In this document: piece after piece, positions 44,628 through 54,949 of the stretch
How positions within the stretch are numbered: the stretch's first letter is position 1
How the letters are laid out: each line of letters starts with the position of its first letter
From: Pseudevernia furfuracea
Taxonomy: Eukaryota; Ascomycota; Lecanoromycetes; Lecanorales; Parmeliaceae
Length of the DNA: 64,000 nt
Assembly: GCA_022315425.1 (NCBI GenBank)
Contig: JAIUPT010000019.1
Coordinates: 868,001-932,000, forward strand
Direction: 5' to 3'
Notes under the pieces: model-generated
Database searches by the model: none
Told to the model about the DNA's origin: nothing
Seen by the model: only the letters and a program-made list of their open reading frames with translations
Program-made: the position numbers and the translations under genes

Positions 44628-46391
44628 TCAGCCCTCCTCCCTATCCATATCATTTCTACCTCTCTTCCCCACCCTGCCCCTTAACGTGGCACCCTTCGTC
44701 CCCCTCTTCTCATGCAAATCCTTCATCTCCCTAATAGCCATTCTCTGCGCCTCCCCTACACGTTCTCCCAAAACCATCACCTCCTCCCTATCCGTTTCGT
44801 ACTCTCCCAACTTCTTTCCCAACGCTGTTTCGATTCGCTGCCATAGTTCTATGTCGTATTGGGTAACCATACTGATCGCATGCCCGCTTTTCCCCGCCCG
44901 TGCCGTGCGGCCAACTCTGTGTATATAGGTTTCTGAGTTGTGGGGGAGGTCAAAGTTGAGGACCACATCGACCGAGGGTATATCCAGACCTCGAGCGGCA
45001 ACGTCCGTAGCGACGAGGATATCCCTGCTCCTCGCCCGGAATTTGCCCAGTGCGCCTAACCTGGAAGATTGCGAGAGCTGGCCATGAAGTGGAATAGCGC
45101 CAAAGCCAAGAGCCCGAAGCAGTATAGCTATTCTCTGAGTCTCGTTGACAGTGCGAGTAAAAATTATGACGGATTTTGAAGCGAACTCGTTCATAAGCCA
45201 TGCCACGTAAACGTCTTTGTCTTTGTGGGGAATGAAGCAGTAGCTTTGTAGAAGGGTGGAGACAGTTTGGTATCTGCTTGTACTGATGGAAACGCGGAGA
45301 GGGCTGGAAAGGGAAGCTCGCTGGAGGCTCTCGACTTTTGAAGTCATTGTAGCTGAGAAGAGATAGGTGCGGCGCTCTCGTGGGAGGACTTTGAGGATCT
45401 TGGTAATGATGGCGCCAAAGTCTGTTGGGGTTTTTGCAATTAGATTTTCGCTTTTTTAAAAAAGAGATGCCAAGAGTAAGTTGCGCATACCAAGGTCAAG
45501 GAGACGATCAGCCTCGTCCATGACTAAATGCTTGATTGACCGCAGAGAGAAGCCTTTTGTGTTTTCGAGGTGGTCTGGTGGAAATCAGTGCATGGAGATG
45601 CTTATTGAACAGGGGTTATCTACCGAGCAGTCGGCCAGGGGTGGCACTGCAAGAAATTAGCTATACCGGATTTCGAGAGCGCAACACGGAGTAATAGCCT
45701 TACACTACGATATGGGGCTTCTTGCCCAGGGCAATGGACTGGGAGATCATGTCCATTCCTCCTACCACAACGGCGACTTTGACTGAGATGAGGGAACCCA
45801 GGGCTTCAAATGCTTGGGCAATTTGGTAGGCAAGTTCGCGAGTAGGTGCAAGACAGAGACCGAACAAGGATGACTGTGGGCTCTCCATCAAAGCTGATTA
45901 CTCGTCAGTGTGAGAGTAGTAGGAGGATGAGCACGGCGACAACCTCACCCTGTAGAATCGGAAGTGCGAACGCAGCCGTTTTCCCACTGCCAGTCTCTGC
46001 AAGCCCGATGAGATCTCTTCCTTGCAGAGCCAAAGGTATTGCTTCGGTTTGAATCGGAGTCGGCGCCTGTGGATTTCAGCAACAATTGAAACCGAGATTA
46101 CAATGAAATGTGAACCTTGTATCCCAGTGCTGTGCACGCGTCACACAGCGACTGTATGATCCCAAGATCCTGGAAAGATTTCGGAACATGGCTATTTGCT
46201 TCGACCTCGACCTCGCTCGTGGACTCTATTGCAGGTGGTGGCTCTGAAGACGGTCGTGGAGAAGGTTCTTTTGCAGGTTCTGGCATTGTTGGCTCTATGT
46301 GCGTAGAAGTAAAATGCTTCACTCTCTTCGACGGTATTACTTCATCTTTATGTGAACTACCGTCTACCTTCCTCTTCTTGATTGGAGGCAT
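44628..46391 (-). CDS. RRP3: DEAD-box ATP-dependent RNA helicase Rrp3 (DDX47)
   Basis: Six exons: 46391-46116, 46066-45949, 45893-45704, 45646-45624 (23 bases), 45574-45491 and 45421-44628; 494 residues. Rrp3 acts in the nucleolus on pre-rRNA in early 18S processing. The ~65-residue N-terminus starts with a basic KKRKV-type nuclear signal. Motifs in order: Q motif (SFQDLGI ... PTPIQTEAIP), I AETGSGKT (~115-122), Ia PTRELA, Ib TPGRLLDHL, II DEAD (~222-225),  III SATM, IV IIFTRT, V TDVAARGLDIP, VI HRVGRTARAG. The VNETQRIAILLRALGFGAIP stretch and the QYDIELWQRIE tail are those of Rrp3 rather than Dbp8. Divergent from SSF1 with only 189 bases between the starts. Confidence 0.95.
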
Positions 46392-46580
46392 GTTGATTCC
46401 TTCTGCTCATTCAGAAGTTGTACTCGGTCACGAATTGGAATCCGGCACCAAAAACATTTTGGCGCTAGCACTATCGATAAGGGCTGCTAAGCGAGGTCTT
46501 CAAAAAGGATTCCAGGAGCCAAGCGATCCAAGCAGAATAAATCTCGAGTTCACTTTGCTCCAAGCTCCACACCTTTCGAT
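46392..46580. promoter_or_regulatory. Bidirectional promoter of RRP3 and SSF1
   Basis: Only 189 bases separate the start codons of two divergent ribosome-biogenesis genes, so one compact region must serve both. Contains an A-rich CCAAAAACATTTTGG palindrome-like core near 46447-46462, which could be a regulatory site. No yeast-type PAC box was recognised. Confidence 0.6.
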
Positions 46581-47999
46581 ATGACACGACGACGTACAAA
46601 GAAGCGCACACATGTGGGGGCCCGTAATGGGCCTCAAAATGGAGTTACAGCCAATTCTTCAGCTGCCAGAGAGCCAAAAAGTATGGTCATAAGGGTTGGA
46701 GCAGGAGAAGTTGGTCCCAAAGTCAGCCAGCTAGTGAAAGATGTCCGTTCGATGATGGAGCCGGGCACGGCCAGTCGTCTGAAAGAGAGGCGTTCGAACA
46801 GACTACGAGACTACACTGCTATGGCTGGCCCGCTGGGTGTCTCTCACCTCCTACTCTTCTCCCGCTCTACAACCGGAAATACCAATCTCCGCCTTGCACT
46901 CACACCTCGAGGACCTACACTACATTTTCGGGTCGAACAGTACGCGCTTTGTAAAGATGTGCAAAAGGCACAGAAACATCCACAGGGCGGTGGTAAAGAA
47001 TACCTCACGGCGCCTTTGCTAGTCATGAACAACTTCATCTCGCCTACAACCGATGGTACTCAGCCTACGGTACCAAAACACCTTGAGTCTCTAACAACTA
47101 CTATCTTCCAATCATTGTTTCCGCCTATATCACCCCAATCAACTCCTTTATCCTCCATCCGCCGCGTCCTCTTGCTCAATCGCGAGATACCAAAAAACTC
47201 AAAATCCCAACCAGAAGAAGATGGCGCTTATGTTCTCAACCTCCGCCACTATGCCATCACAACCCGCCGCACTGGTCTCTCGCGGGGCATCAAGCGCCTG
47301 AATGCTGCAGAGAAAATGCTTAGGCAAAATAGGAAAAGCAAGCGAGGGCTTCCCAATCTAGGCAAGCTGGAAGATGTCGCGGACTACCTGCTTGAACCAT
47401 CCGCCGCAGCGGGTGGTGGCTTCACATCTGGCAGCGAGACCGAGGTGGAGACGGATGCCGAGGTTGAGGTATTGGAAACGAATACGAGGAAGGTGCTGAG
47501 CAAGAAACAAATGGCGGCGTTGCGGAGTAGTAATGGCGATACAAAACCACATTCGATGAGGCGACCGAACGTAGAGAAGCGAGCTGTAAAACTCGTCGAG
47601 CTGGGTCCACGGATGAAACTACGGATGGCGAAGGTCGAGGAGGGAGTGTGTGAAGGAAAAGTCATGTGGCATGAATCCATCGAGAAGACCGCTGAGGAGG
47701 TTAAAGAAATGGAGAGGGTCTGGGAGTCCAGAAGGAGGGAGAAAGCGGAGCGAAAGAGGGTACAGAAGGAGAATGTTTTGAGGAAGAGAAATGAGAAAGG
47801 GGCGAGAAGCAAGAAGGCAAATGGGGAGGACCAGAATATGAAAGATGGAGAGGAGAGAGATGAGGATGAGGATGAGGATGAGGATGTGGACATGTATGAA
47901 GATGAGTGGGATAGTGAAGGTCTGGAAGGGGCCGAAGAAGTGGAAGTCAACGAGCGAGATGAGGATGGACTTGCCATTGATAAAGAGAAGCACGCATAG
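46581..47999 (+). CDS. SSF1: Brix-domain ribosome biogenesis factor Ssf1/Peter Pan
   Basis: Single exon, 472 residues. Ssf1 is a Brix-domain protein of the nucleolus required for 27S pre-rRNA processing and 60S assembly. The N-terminus starts MTRRRTKKRTH, as in the family. The Brix domain (~28-310) includes KSMVIRVG, LVKDVRSMMEPGTASRLKER, DYTAMAGPLGVSHLLLFSR, LRLALTPRGPTLHFRV and NLRHYAITTRRTGLSRGIKR. A characteristic VKLVELGPRMKLRMAKVEEG motif follows. The tail is Lys/Arg/Glu-rich with an Asp/Glu repeat (GAT GAG iterations, about 47858-47890), probably a long charged helix and disordered acidic end. Confidence 0.95.
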   Translation: MTRRRTKKRTHVGARNGPQNGVTANSSAAREPKSMVIRVGAGEVGPKVSQLVKDVRSMMEPGTASRLKERRSNRLRDYTAMAGPLGVSHLLLFSRSTTGNTNLRLALTPRGPTLHFRVEQYALCKDVQKAQKHPQGGGKEYLTAPLLVMNNFISPTTDGTQPTVPKHLESLTTTIFQSLFPPISPQSTPLSSIRRVLLLNREIPKNSKSQPEEDGAYVLNLRHYAITTRRTGLSRGIKRLNAAEKMLRQNRKSKRGLPNLGKLEDVADYLLEPSAAAGGGFTSGSETEVETDAEVEVLETNTRKVLSKKQMAALRSSNGDTKPHSMRRPNVEKRAVKLVELGPRMKLRMAKVEEGVCEGKVMWHESIEKTAEEVKEMERVWESRRREKAERKRVQKENVLRKRNEKGARSKKANGEDQNMKDGEERDEDEDEDEDVDMYEDEWDSEGLEGAEEVEVNERDEDGLAIDKEKHA

Positions 48000-48178
48000 A
48001 TACCCTTGTGAGAGGCGTTTGAGGTCGTCTATGGATCGAAATACATATGTTAAAAACTAGGACGACCGATAGCTCATATGGCACAGCTGCGACTGTGGGC
48101 CTAAGCTACCTAGGATCAGTCGAGATCATCCTAGTGTCTCGGCTTTTGAAATTTCGTTGAACTTTATCTTTACTGATA

Positions 48179-49401
48179 CTAGTGGTGCCGTGGTAGTCCT
48201 CGAAAATGCTGGTGTGGGACTCGACATTGAAGCCTTTGTTCTAGCGATTTCCCGGGATTCTTGATGCAATCAAGGCACATACCCTCGAAGCTCGTCAAAG
48301 CAACTTCTCGGATTTTGGCGACCTTGGCAGCCACGTTCTCTGGACAGCGTGGGCACTTCTTGAGCTTGGTGATGCGGCTAGCCAACCCAAAATCACATGC
48401 TTCGAGCTTCTTGCACAACATGGAGACGCTCAAGCGGTGGACCGCCGATGTCAAAGGCCATAGACCCTGCCTAGAAAGGCCATTGATAAGCGAGCTGATG
48501 GAGATGCAATCACAATGCGAGAAGAGGACGTCATCTGAGCCCAGGATAAAGTCACCCGTCGTGCGTTTTTCTGCAATGGGGCTGATGATCTGCTCAATTT
48601 GGATTTGCAGCTCTCTCTTGACGTCTCGTTCAGCAAGGAATATAGTCTCTTTGACAATGTTAACCTCAGAGATTTTTGCAAATTGAGATGTGCCTCTGAA
48701 GACCTACCAAGTACCCCATCCGGAATATGGCTCTCAATCTCCTCTGGTAAGCCGTACTTCGTTGATGCAGTCTGAACCTTACCATCGTTAGGCAGGTTTA
48801 GCATCATGAATTTGGTGAGGCTGTTAAAGAATTGCGCCTCGTCAAAGGCGTAAGCTGGCCAGAGCAGGCGGCTAGGTTCCTTAGTGTGCTTGGTGTTGTA
48901 AATCTCACATTTGGCCCAGTAATACATGGCGCGTACAGTCTATGATCCCAAGTCAGCGTGTCTTCGTTCTGGCAGTGACCCGCGCTACAACACAATTCAA
49001 AGCGATTGACATGGGCTTCTTGCTCCCACAAATCCCAAAATACGTTTTGCAACCAGATCAATGTTTCCGTCAGGATGAATACTGTTCGAAAACATACATA
49101 CATCGTACTTGTCAGTGACGACAGCAAGCTTCTCAAGTCTCTCCAGACCGATGCCCTGGGCAGAAGCGCACTTGTGGTGGAGGACGGCGCACATGAAACG
49201 CATACTTTCTGCATCATCATCAGGGAGTTGGATGCGACTGGCTTTTCTCGAAGTGGGCTGTCCTTCCGCAAAACATGGGCCAAAAAGAGCCTTAAAAACC
49301 GGCGATGCCAGGCTGAGGACCTTGGACGAGACCTGGAACTCAATTTCGCCGCAGATGAGGATGACATCCCCCTCGGGATCGATGACATTGATGTTGGCCA
49401 T
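48179..49401 (-). CDS. BTB/POZ domain protein
   Basis: Exons 49401-49030, 48939-48708 and 48648-48179 give 357 residues. The BTB fold is at ~5-110: VIDPEGDVILICGE, then FQVSSKVLSLASPVFKALFG and AVLHHKCASAQ. This matches a large fungal BTB family of unknown partners; some BTB proteins are CUL3 adaptors. After the BTB part there is a helical region and a Cys-containing C-terminus (LKKCPRCPENVAAKV, MCLDCIKN). A good intron signal upstream (49479-49403, GTAAGT ... CATAG) ends one base before the chosen ATG, which suggests a spliced leader and supports MANINVID as the start. Without that splice the frame is open to 49551. Exon 1/2 junction is chosen by phase and is the least certain. Confidence 0.75.
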
Positions 49402-49402
49402 A

Positions 49403-49479
49403 CTATGGATTTCAGCGGACAAAGAAGCCAAGGCCGATGAGATGTTGTTACAGTTTTCGCACATGATGGGTCGACTTAC
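49403..49479 (-). other. Probable 5' leader intron of the BTB gene
   Basis: 77 bases with a consensus donor GTAAGT, a CTGAA branch-like site and a CATAG acceptor. It ends at the base before the ATG. If retained, an in-frame upstream start would add 50 residues. Confidence 0.5.
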
Positions 49480-50325
49480 CCTCGATATGACGGGCTTTAG
49501 TAAGATTGTTTGTACCGAAAGTGAAGTTCGAAGGTTGAGTGACTCAGACATATTAATTGTGTAGATCCCGCCAACCTCACGAAGTTCACTTGACATCAGA
49601 AAGGGCCTTGATAGATGCTGCATGCCAATCCAGTACGGTCATTGGACATAGTTTTGTGTGCTGTCAGGGAGAAGAACGCCATCTTGGTGGTCTCTTCTCC
49701 GCCTATGCCGCGACAACATCAAAAATGGCAGCAGCTAAAATCTTTATATTCTTTCATGTGCGGTGCGTATGTACATGGGTTGACGGATGGAGAAGCTATG
49801 GATATGATCAAGAAAGGGTAGTCGATATGCAGAATCTAGCTATGAGATAGCAGCACTCACCACTGCCCCAATTCGCGCCTTCCTCAAATCACAGACTCGA
49901 GTTCCTGTCCACTCAAACCGTCGGAGTCATCTATTTCGATGGCTTGCAGTAGCAATCACTTGCGGTAAAGTGTCATCATTTCGCCTTACATCACGGCTTG
50001 ACCAATTTCAACTCACAAAGTGATGCAATGTGGGACCTCAAATGGCTCTCTTCCAGGTCTCTCCGCCCTTGTCCTTGGCTCAAGATAGGTAGCGTCTGGA
50101 ACTATGAGCTCCTTCCTCTCCTTTCTAATCGGCTGCCTAGTGGTCAAGCATGTTATCTGGCAGGCAAGTGGCGCTCTCAGGCTATGTTCTCTCATTCTTT
50201 TTTTGTCTCTCCACTGAACTCTGTCACTGGCATCCTTTTTGGATACATTAACTCATTTAGCATTCATCACTCACCTTTCTGCCTACAATCAGCCGCATAC
50301 GGTCTCCTACGCAATCTGACCCAGA
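49480..50325. other. Divergent upstream region of BTB gene and large disordered-protein gene
   Basis: Short frames only. CT-rich toward 50325. No exon found. Confidence 0.4.
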
Positions 50326-53300
50326 ATGCTTTCACGGAGCACCGGCAGCGCTCCTCAACAGCCTCGACGAGCCAAATCAACCCCATCGGTCAGGCCTCAA
50401 CCAATCGTTCCCACGGCGCCCAGCACGAATGACGCCGAGACTACACATCAGCAAGCTCTTACTGCTGCCAACCTTGCCTTCGAACGCGCTAATGAGCGCG
50501 AGATGGCCAAAAAAGCCCCCGGCGGACAAGACACAACATCCAAAACCAACAATGATGGCCCGAGGCTTGGAAGGAGGCAAAGTGTCCGTTTCACAGGACC
50601 AACAGCTATACCGTTACGGAATCGCTCTATTACGCGGAAAGAGGCCCCTGGCTACGGGAGTAGCGACCATCCTTACGAAAACCAATTGCAGTCCCGGTCT
50701 CAGAAAATCGAGCCCTCCATTTCCTCCAATGAAAGAACATCGACCGCCTTAGCTCAGCCAATTGGAGAATTCGGCGAGGGCGATAATGCTTCCGTCCCCT
50801 CATCGTACCGCAGGCTCCGAAGAGCGAAGTCCATGTTTAGCCCCCGCAAGGCACCGTCTGCGGTCTTCAGTGATGGTACACGCTATGGAAGGCGTCACTT
50901 TCACCGTCAATCACTCCAATCCTCCGATGCTTACCACGAGCCGCTTCGGGTGCCTGATCCTCGCCTACGAAAGTCGTACTCCTTTTTGCGTGGTGTTACA
51001 GATCGCATATCAACTAGTAGTCGTCAGTACGTCACCAACGATGCAGCTATCCAGCTTGCTCGAGATCAGTATCTACGTCAACTAGAGCAACAGAGGTTGA
51101 AAGAGCAGCCGTCATTCCTTGGCTTAGGTAATCGTCGCAAATCCCCAAAAGTGTTCCGTAGGACTGTTCGTACTAGTAGCACCAACAGCTACGGCAGTGC
51201 AATAGCATCTCCATTGCCGCATGTGGAACCACCAAAGATCAAAGAGGTTGGCCACAGAGCCAGGAGCCTATCGCAGACGATCAAAAAGAAGATCAAGCGG
51301 GTATTCCAGCGATCCTCAGACACCAAAGATAGGATTCCCGTGCAGCAGATCAAGGCAACTCACCCTCACTACGGAGACTATATCTCGACATCAGATGGCA
51401 AAGAGCATCGTTATCCGCCTGTGCCAGAACCCGATGCTGAGCTCCTCCTTCGCGTGGGCTCCCGAGAATCAGTAACGTATACGGCGCCAATTTTCATCGA
51501 CAAAGGTGCCCGCCCAGGTAGCATCAGAAGCGCTCATAGCGATGACGATGAAACCAACGGCAAATCAAGAGTCACTAGTTGGACGGATTCCACAGCTACA
51601 AACACGATCAGTATACCGCAAACCTTGGAAAGGAAACGCCTTTCGATCATTAAGGAAGATGGAGGTCCACATCAGCCATCGTCCTCAGGTCGTCAGTATG
51701 ATGGGACGAGCGATGGGTATGCAAGTTTCCGCCAACCAGTGAGACAAAGCAGTGCAGGCCGTGTAAATGGTCCAATAGACACGCAGAGGATTTTCTCTGC
51801 GCTCCAGAAGAAGATCGACGAAAACAACCGCGAGGCCGCTATGGATGATAGCGAGTCGGGCACCGATAGCGGCTCTGGCCATCAAAAAGCTCGACCGTCT
51901 ACGCGAACTCCCAGAAGAACATCAAGTATCCGAAAGGGCGCTAAAGCCAAATCTACCTCCCTTCCTCGCTCTCGTGGAGAGAACGTATCAAATTCCATGA
52001 TCTTCAGCCCCTCAGCGATGGAATCTTTCAACGATAACTTCTACCAACATGAGAGTCAGAGTAACGATCGGGAATACCAACAGCAAGACTTTTCGGGTTT
52101 GCGGCAGGGTCTGACACCGCAACAAATTGCGGAGATGAACGAGCATGGGATTCCGCTACCAAAACGACCTCTTCGCGAAGTGAAATCGGCATTTTTCCCT
52201 CCATCCATGCGCATCGAAAGAAGCAACCCAAGTCCATACAGACGTGCAATGCATGCAAGCAGTGAGGCCGAAGCTGATCCTCAAAGCCGTGTCAACTTGG
52301 GGGACCGTCCGCGATCGGAGGGCCCCTCGGGTGCTGTCACCGGCCGGCTTCGCAAGGGCAGCGTCACTGGATCGGACAGTATCTATTCTAGATCCTCAGG
52401 TGGCGATACCCCGAAGGCAACCAGAAGCTCGATATCGCTTGCCAGATCCGAGAGCAGTGGTGAAGCTGGGACTGCTATCATCGTTACGGGTCAACCTGGC
52501 AAGAACGAGCAGTCATCTCATCCTGTCGTTGTCCAGCATGGATACTCATCTGTAGCGTCAAGTGGAAATTGGAAGAATTTTATGGCTACACAGGTGGCTT
52601 CCCTTGAAGACTATGGGGCGTGGCAGGAACGAACAGATGACGCGCATCCGGTCAAAGACATTGGCCACAGAAGGGAGAACGCACAGGTTGATAGCGACGA
52701 TGTCAATATTGGTAGACTTCAGTCGCCAAGTGATGTCCTCAATCAGCCCCTCGCCATCATGCATGGCAATGCCAATCCGCGGAAAGCGTCGAAGCAAAAC
52801 ATTTCCCACTCACTGGGTGAAAGGCTACCTCTCATGAGTATTAGCCCCTCAGCTAATGCAGGTAACGTCAAACAAAACGATAACGCTCCATTGGGCAGAG
52901 CTCCAGAGTACCTGCGTAGAACGTCGAAAATGGAGAATGAGAGACGTTATCTCAGTCGAGTCCAGGAACCATCCGGCGGCCTAGGGCAGAAAACTTCACT
53001 TTCGTCTCTCAACATGCAGACGGAAACAAGGAAATCGCCTACCACAGCCAACGTCCGGTATAGCCCAGAAAGGGCAGAACGCCTTCGCCGGCTGAAGAGC
53101 AATAGTAGCACGACTCTAGGAAAGCCGTTGTCTGAAAACGAAAATCAAGCATCCCGTCACACATCGTCTGGCGAAAAGGACTACCATTCAGACAATCCTG
53201 ACACGAATTCAAACGTTCCCCAAACCCAAGCAGGGAATAACCACAAGTTGGTTGACAGCTTCTTGAAAGGCCGCAGGAGTGTGATGAGAATTACCGAAGA

Positions 53301-53328
53301 GAGTGGCACGGATCCTGCTTTTTTATAG
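50326..53328 (+). CDS. Large Ser/Arg-rich, mostly disordered fungal protein
   Basis: Uninterrupted frame of 1000 residues. Composition is dominated by Ser, Arg, Gln, Asn and Pro, with many basic-Ser motifs (RRAKSMFSPRK, RLRKSYSFLRG, GRLRKGSVTGS) that resemble kinase sites. A more ordered, basic helical stretch reads SLSQTIKKKIKRVFQRSSD (about 317-335), and a short helix LARDQYLRQLEQQRLKEQ lies near 245-262. No enzymatic domain or membrane segment is seen. It resembles conserved Pezizomycotina hypothetical proteins. A role as a phosphorylated scaffold, for example at cell cortex or septa, is only speculation. The start is the first ATG in frame; codon use and length leave little doubt that it is coding. 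Confidence 0.85.
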   Translation: MLSRSTGSAPQQPRRAKSTPSVRPQPIVPTAPSTNDAETTHQQALTAANLAFERANEREMAKKAPGGQDTTSKTNNDGPRLGRRQSVRFTGPTAIPLRNRSITRKEAPGYGSSDHPYENQLQSRSQKIEPSISSNERTSTALAQPIGEFGEGDNASVPSSYRRLRRAKSMFSPRKAPSAVFSDGTRYGRRHFHRQSLQSSDAYHEPLRVPDPRLRKSYSFLRGVTDRISTSSRQYVTNDAAIQLARDQYLRQLEQQRLKEQPSFLGLGNRRKSPKVFRRTVRTSSTNSYGSAIASPLPHVEPPKIKEVGHRARSLSQTIKKKIKRVFQRSSDTKDRIPVQQIKATHPHYGDYISTSDGKEHRYPPVPEPDAELLLRVGSRESVTYTAPIFIDKGARPGSIRSAHSDDDETNGKSRVTSWTDSTATNTISIPQTLERKRLSIIKEDGGPHQPSSSGRQYDGTSDGYASFRQPVRQSSAGRVNGPIDTQRIFSALQKKIDENNREAAMDDSESGTDSGSGHQKARPSTRTPRRTSSIRKGAKAKSTSLPRSRGENVSNSMIFSPSAMESFNDNFYQHESQSNDREYQQQDFSGLRQGLTPQQIAEMNEHGIPLPKRPLREVKSAFFPPSMRIERSNPSPYRRAMHASSEAEADPQSRVNLGDRPRSEGPSGAVTGRLRKGSVTGSDSIYSRSSGGDTPKATRSSISLARSESSGEAGTAIIVTGQPGKNEQSSHPVVVQHGYSSVASSGNWKNFMATQVASLEDYGAWQERTDDAHPVKDIGHRRENAQVDSDDVNIGRLQSPSDVLNQPLAIMHGNANPRKASKQNISHSLGERLPLMSISPSANAGNVKQNDNAPLGRAPEYLRRTSKMENERRYLSRVQEPSGGLGQKTSLSSLNMQTETRKSPTTANVRYSPERAERLRRLKSNSSTTLGKPLSENENQASRHTSSGEKDYHSDNPDTNSNVPQTQAGNNHKLVDSFLKGRRSVMRITEESGTDPAFL

Positions 53329-53883
53329 ATGTGATGGTCCTGGAGATGGCGCTCTATTCTCAAGTATAAGTTATCTTATCGCAAATGGGCGACTCCTGGG
53401 TATGCTCATCGCTTAGCACTTTGTCTATCCACTCTCGGAGTCCAGATAGACATGCCATGCTATTGAGCATAGTCTAAGGAATCCGTGGGTCTGCGGTAAT
53501 GAAGGATCGGAAGGATCGAAGCTGCAAGGATAGCCGTTAAACTTATATCACAGTATAGGTTGATAAACAGCTAATATCATACTGCTCAGAACCTCGATCA
53601 TTGCCCTGTGACCTCTAGATATTCAGTGTAGATGTCTACATTGGGTTCTTTCAAGAACGCCAGCAATGACTTGACAGGTGAAGTGGGCAAATTGTGCCCC
53701 AGCACGATCGCAGCTTTTCCTTGGCTGCGTAAGAAGCAATGATTGACACGGTTATACTTGACCCGAAATGAACATAATCTACAGATTCTGACATGAGCTT
53801 CAAGTATCTCTTGAGTCCACCTCCGCAAAACGCCTTGCCACGCCGAACATGTAGCGCATTACCAAAACCATGCTTTAATTCGC
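53329..53883. other. Spacer between convergent genes
   Basis: 3' flanks of the disordered-protein gene and VMA16. A 76-codon minus frame (53598-53828) has no motif. Nothing supported. Confidence 0.4.
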
Positions 53884-54704
53884 CTAGGCTGAGAATGGGT
53901 TTGCTTTACCAGATACGAGTAAGCCGATGATAAGCCCGAACAATCCCAAGACAGAGCTGAAGATCTCTATAACAAGCACTTTGACGAATCTAGAGTTATA
54001 AACGTTAGTAGGAAATCCTCGGGAGACTTGATAGAAGAGGTTGCCACTCACAAACTCGGATCCGCAGCATCGGCCAGGGCTGCGCTACTCCCGTTAATTC
54101 CCACGGAGACACCGCATATCAAGTTGCACATGCCCACTGTGAGGCCCGACCAAAAAAGAGCGTATCCCGTGTACTGATTGGAGGCTGAGTAGGCAGCTTC
54201 TCCTTCTACCACTTGTAGTTTTGCGGAGAAAACGATAGCCATGATCACACCGTAGATTGCCACGACTTCGCAAAAGATAATCGATATCAAATTCTTCGTT
54301 CTTATTCGAGGTGCCTTGACACCGCCGCCGAGGATTGAGGAGCCGGTGATGAAAATTCCCCTGCATGAATTGTTTAGTATTCGCTGTCCCCAAGGCATGT
54401 GCTCCTGTGCATACCATGCTGCCCCAACAACTGATAGCCCAATGCAGAGGCCGATGCCTAGATCTGCCCATGCAAATGGCGATACGCTCTCTAGGAATTG
54501 TCCAACCTATTAATCGGGACCATTAGAGAATGCTCGTACGCGTGATTGGAGGCAGCACCAACATTAAAGGCTTGTCCATCCCCAGTGAATAATAGATCTG
54601 CCGCCTGTAAGCGTCGAGCATGAAGAAGCGGAGTAGGCTCTCGTACAAAGTCCCACGACTCCCAGAGCTGTAGTGCCCCCGTATGCGCCGTACACGAGAC
54701 TCAT
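53884..54704 (-). CDS. VMA16: V-type ATPase proteolipid subunit c''
   Basis: Five exons: 54704-54647, 54597-54563, 54506-54415, 54360-54052 and 53989-53884; 199 residues, the expected size. Subunit c'' is part of the rotating proteolipid ring of the vacuolar proton pump. Splicing yields LLFTGDGQAFNV|GQFLES, then WADLGIGLCIGLSVVGAAW|GIFITGSSILGGGV, the four-helix proteolipid pattern. Helix with the essential proton-carrying Glu is LISIIFCEVVAIYGVIM (Glu ~93), and the last exon restores LFVKVLVIEIFSSVLGLFGL with a second membrane Glu. KAPRIRTKNL before the Glu helix is diagnostic for c'' versus c or c'. The first two donor/acceptor choices were set by phase and family fit. Confidence 0.92.
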
Positions 54705-54949
54705 GGTTTACTTTTGAAGCTGATGAATGCAGGGCTGGGTAGGAGGAAATGATGATAAGTGGGGATCGATATTGATTCCTTCTGCCACCACGGAGGCCAA
54801 GTTATTCCGCCCGACCAGAGGTTTTTTGCAGGTCGGCTAAAGTGCCAATCCGCTAAAACAGCATCTGGGCCAGTTCTCATGAAAGTCTGTACAAATATAC
54901 AATGTGATAGATTGAGCTTGCAGGCCTCCTCTCTCTCTCCTCGCTGATC
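54705..54949. promoter_or_regulatory. Divergent promoter of VMA16 and EMC1
   Basis: Only 245 bases separate the two start codons, so both promoters share this interval. CT-rich (CTCTCTCTCTCC) just before EMC1. Confidence 0.5.

Noticed and set aside
47384..47977. 197-codon minus-strand frame rich in Ser
   Set aside because: Antisense shadow of the acidic, Lys/Glu-rich tail of SSF1.
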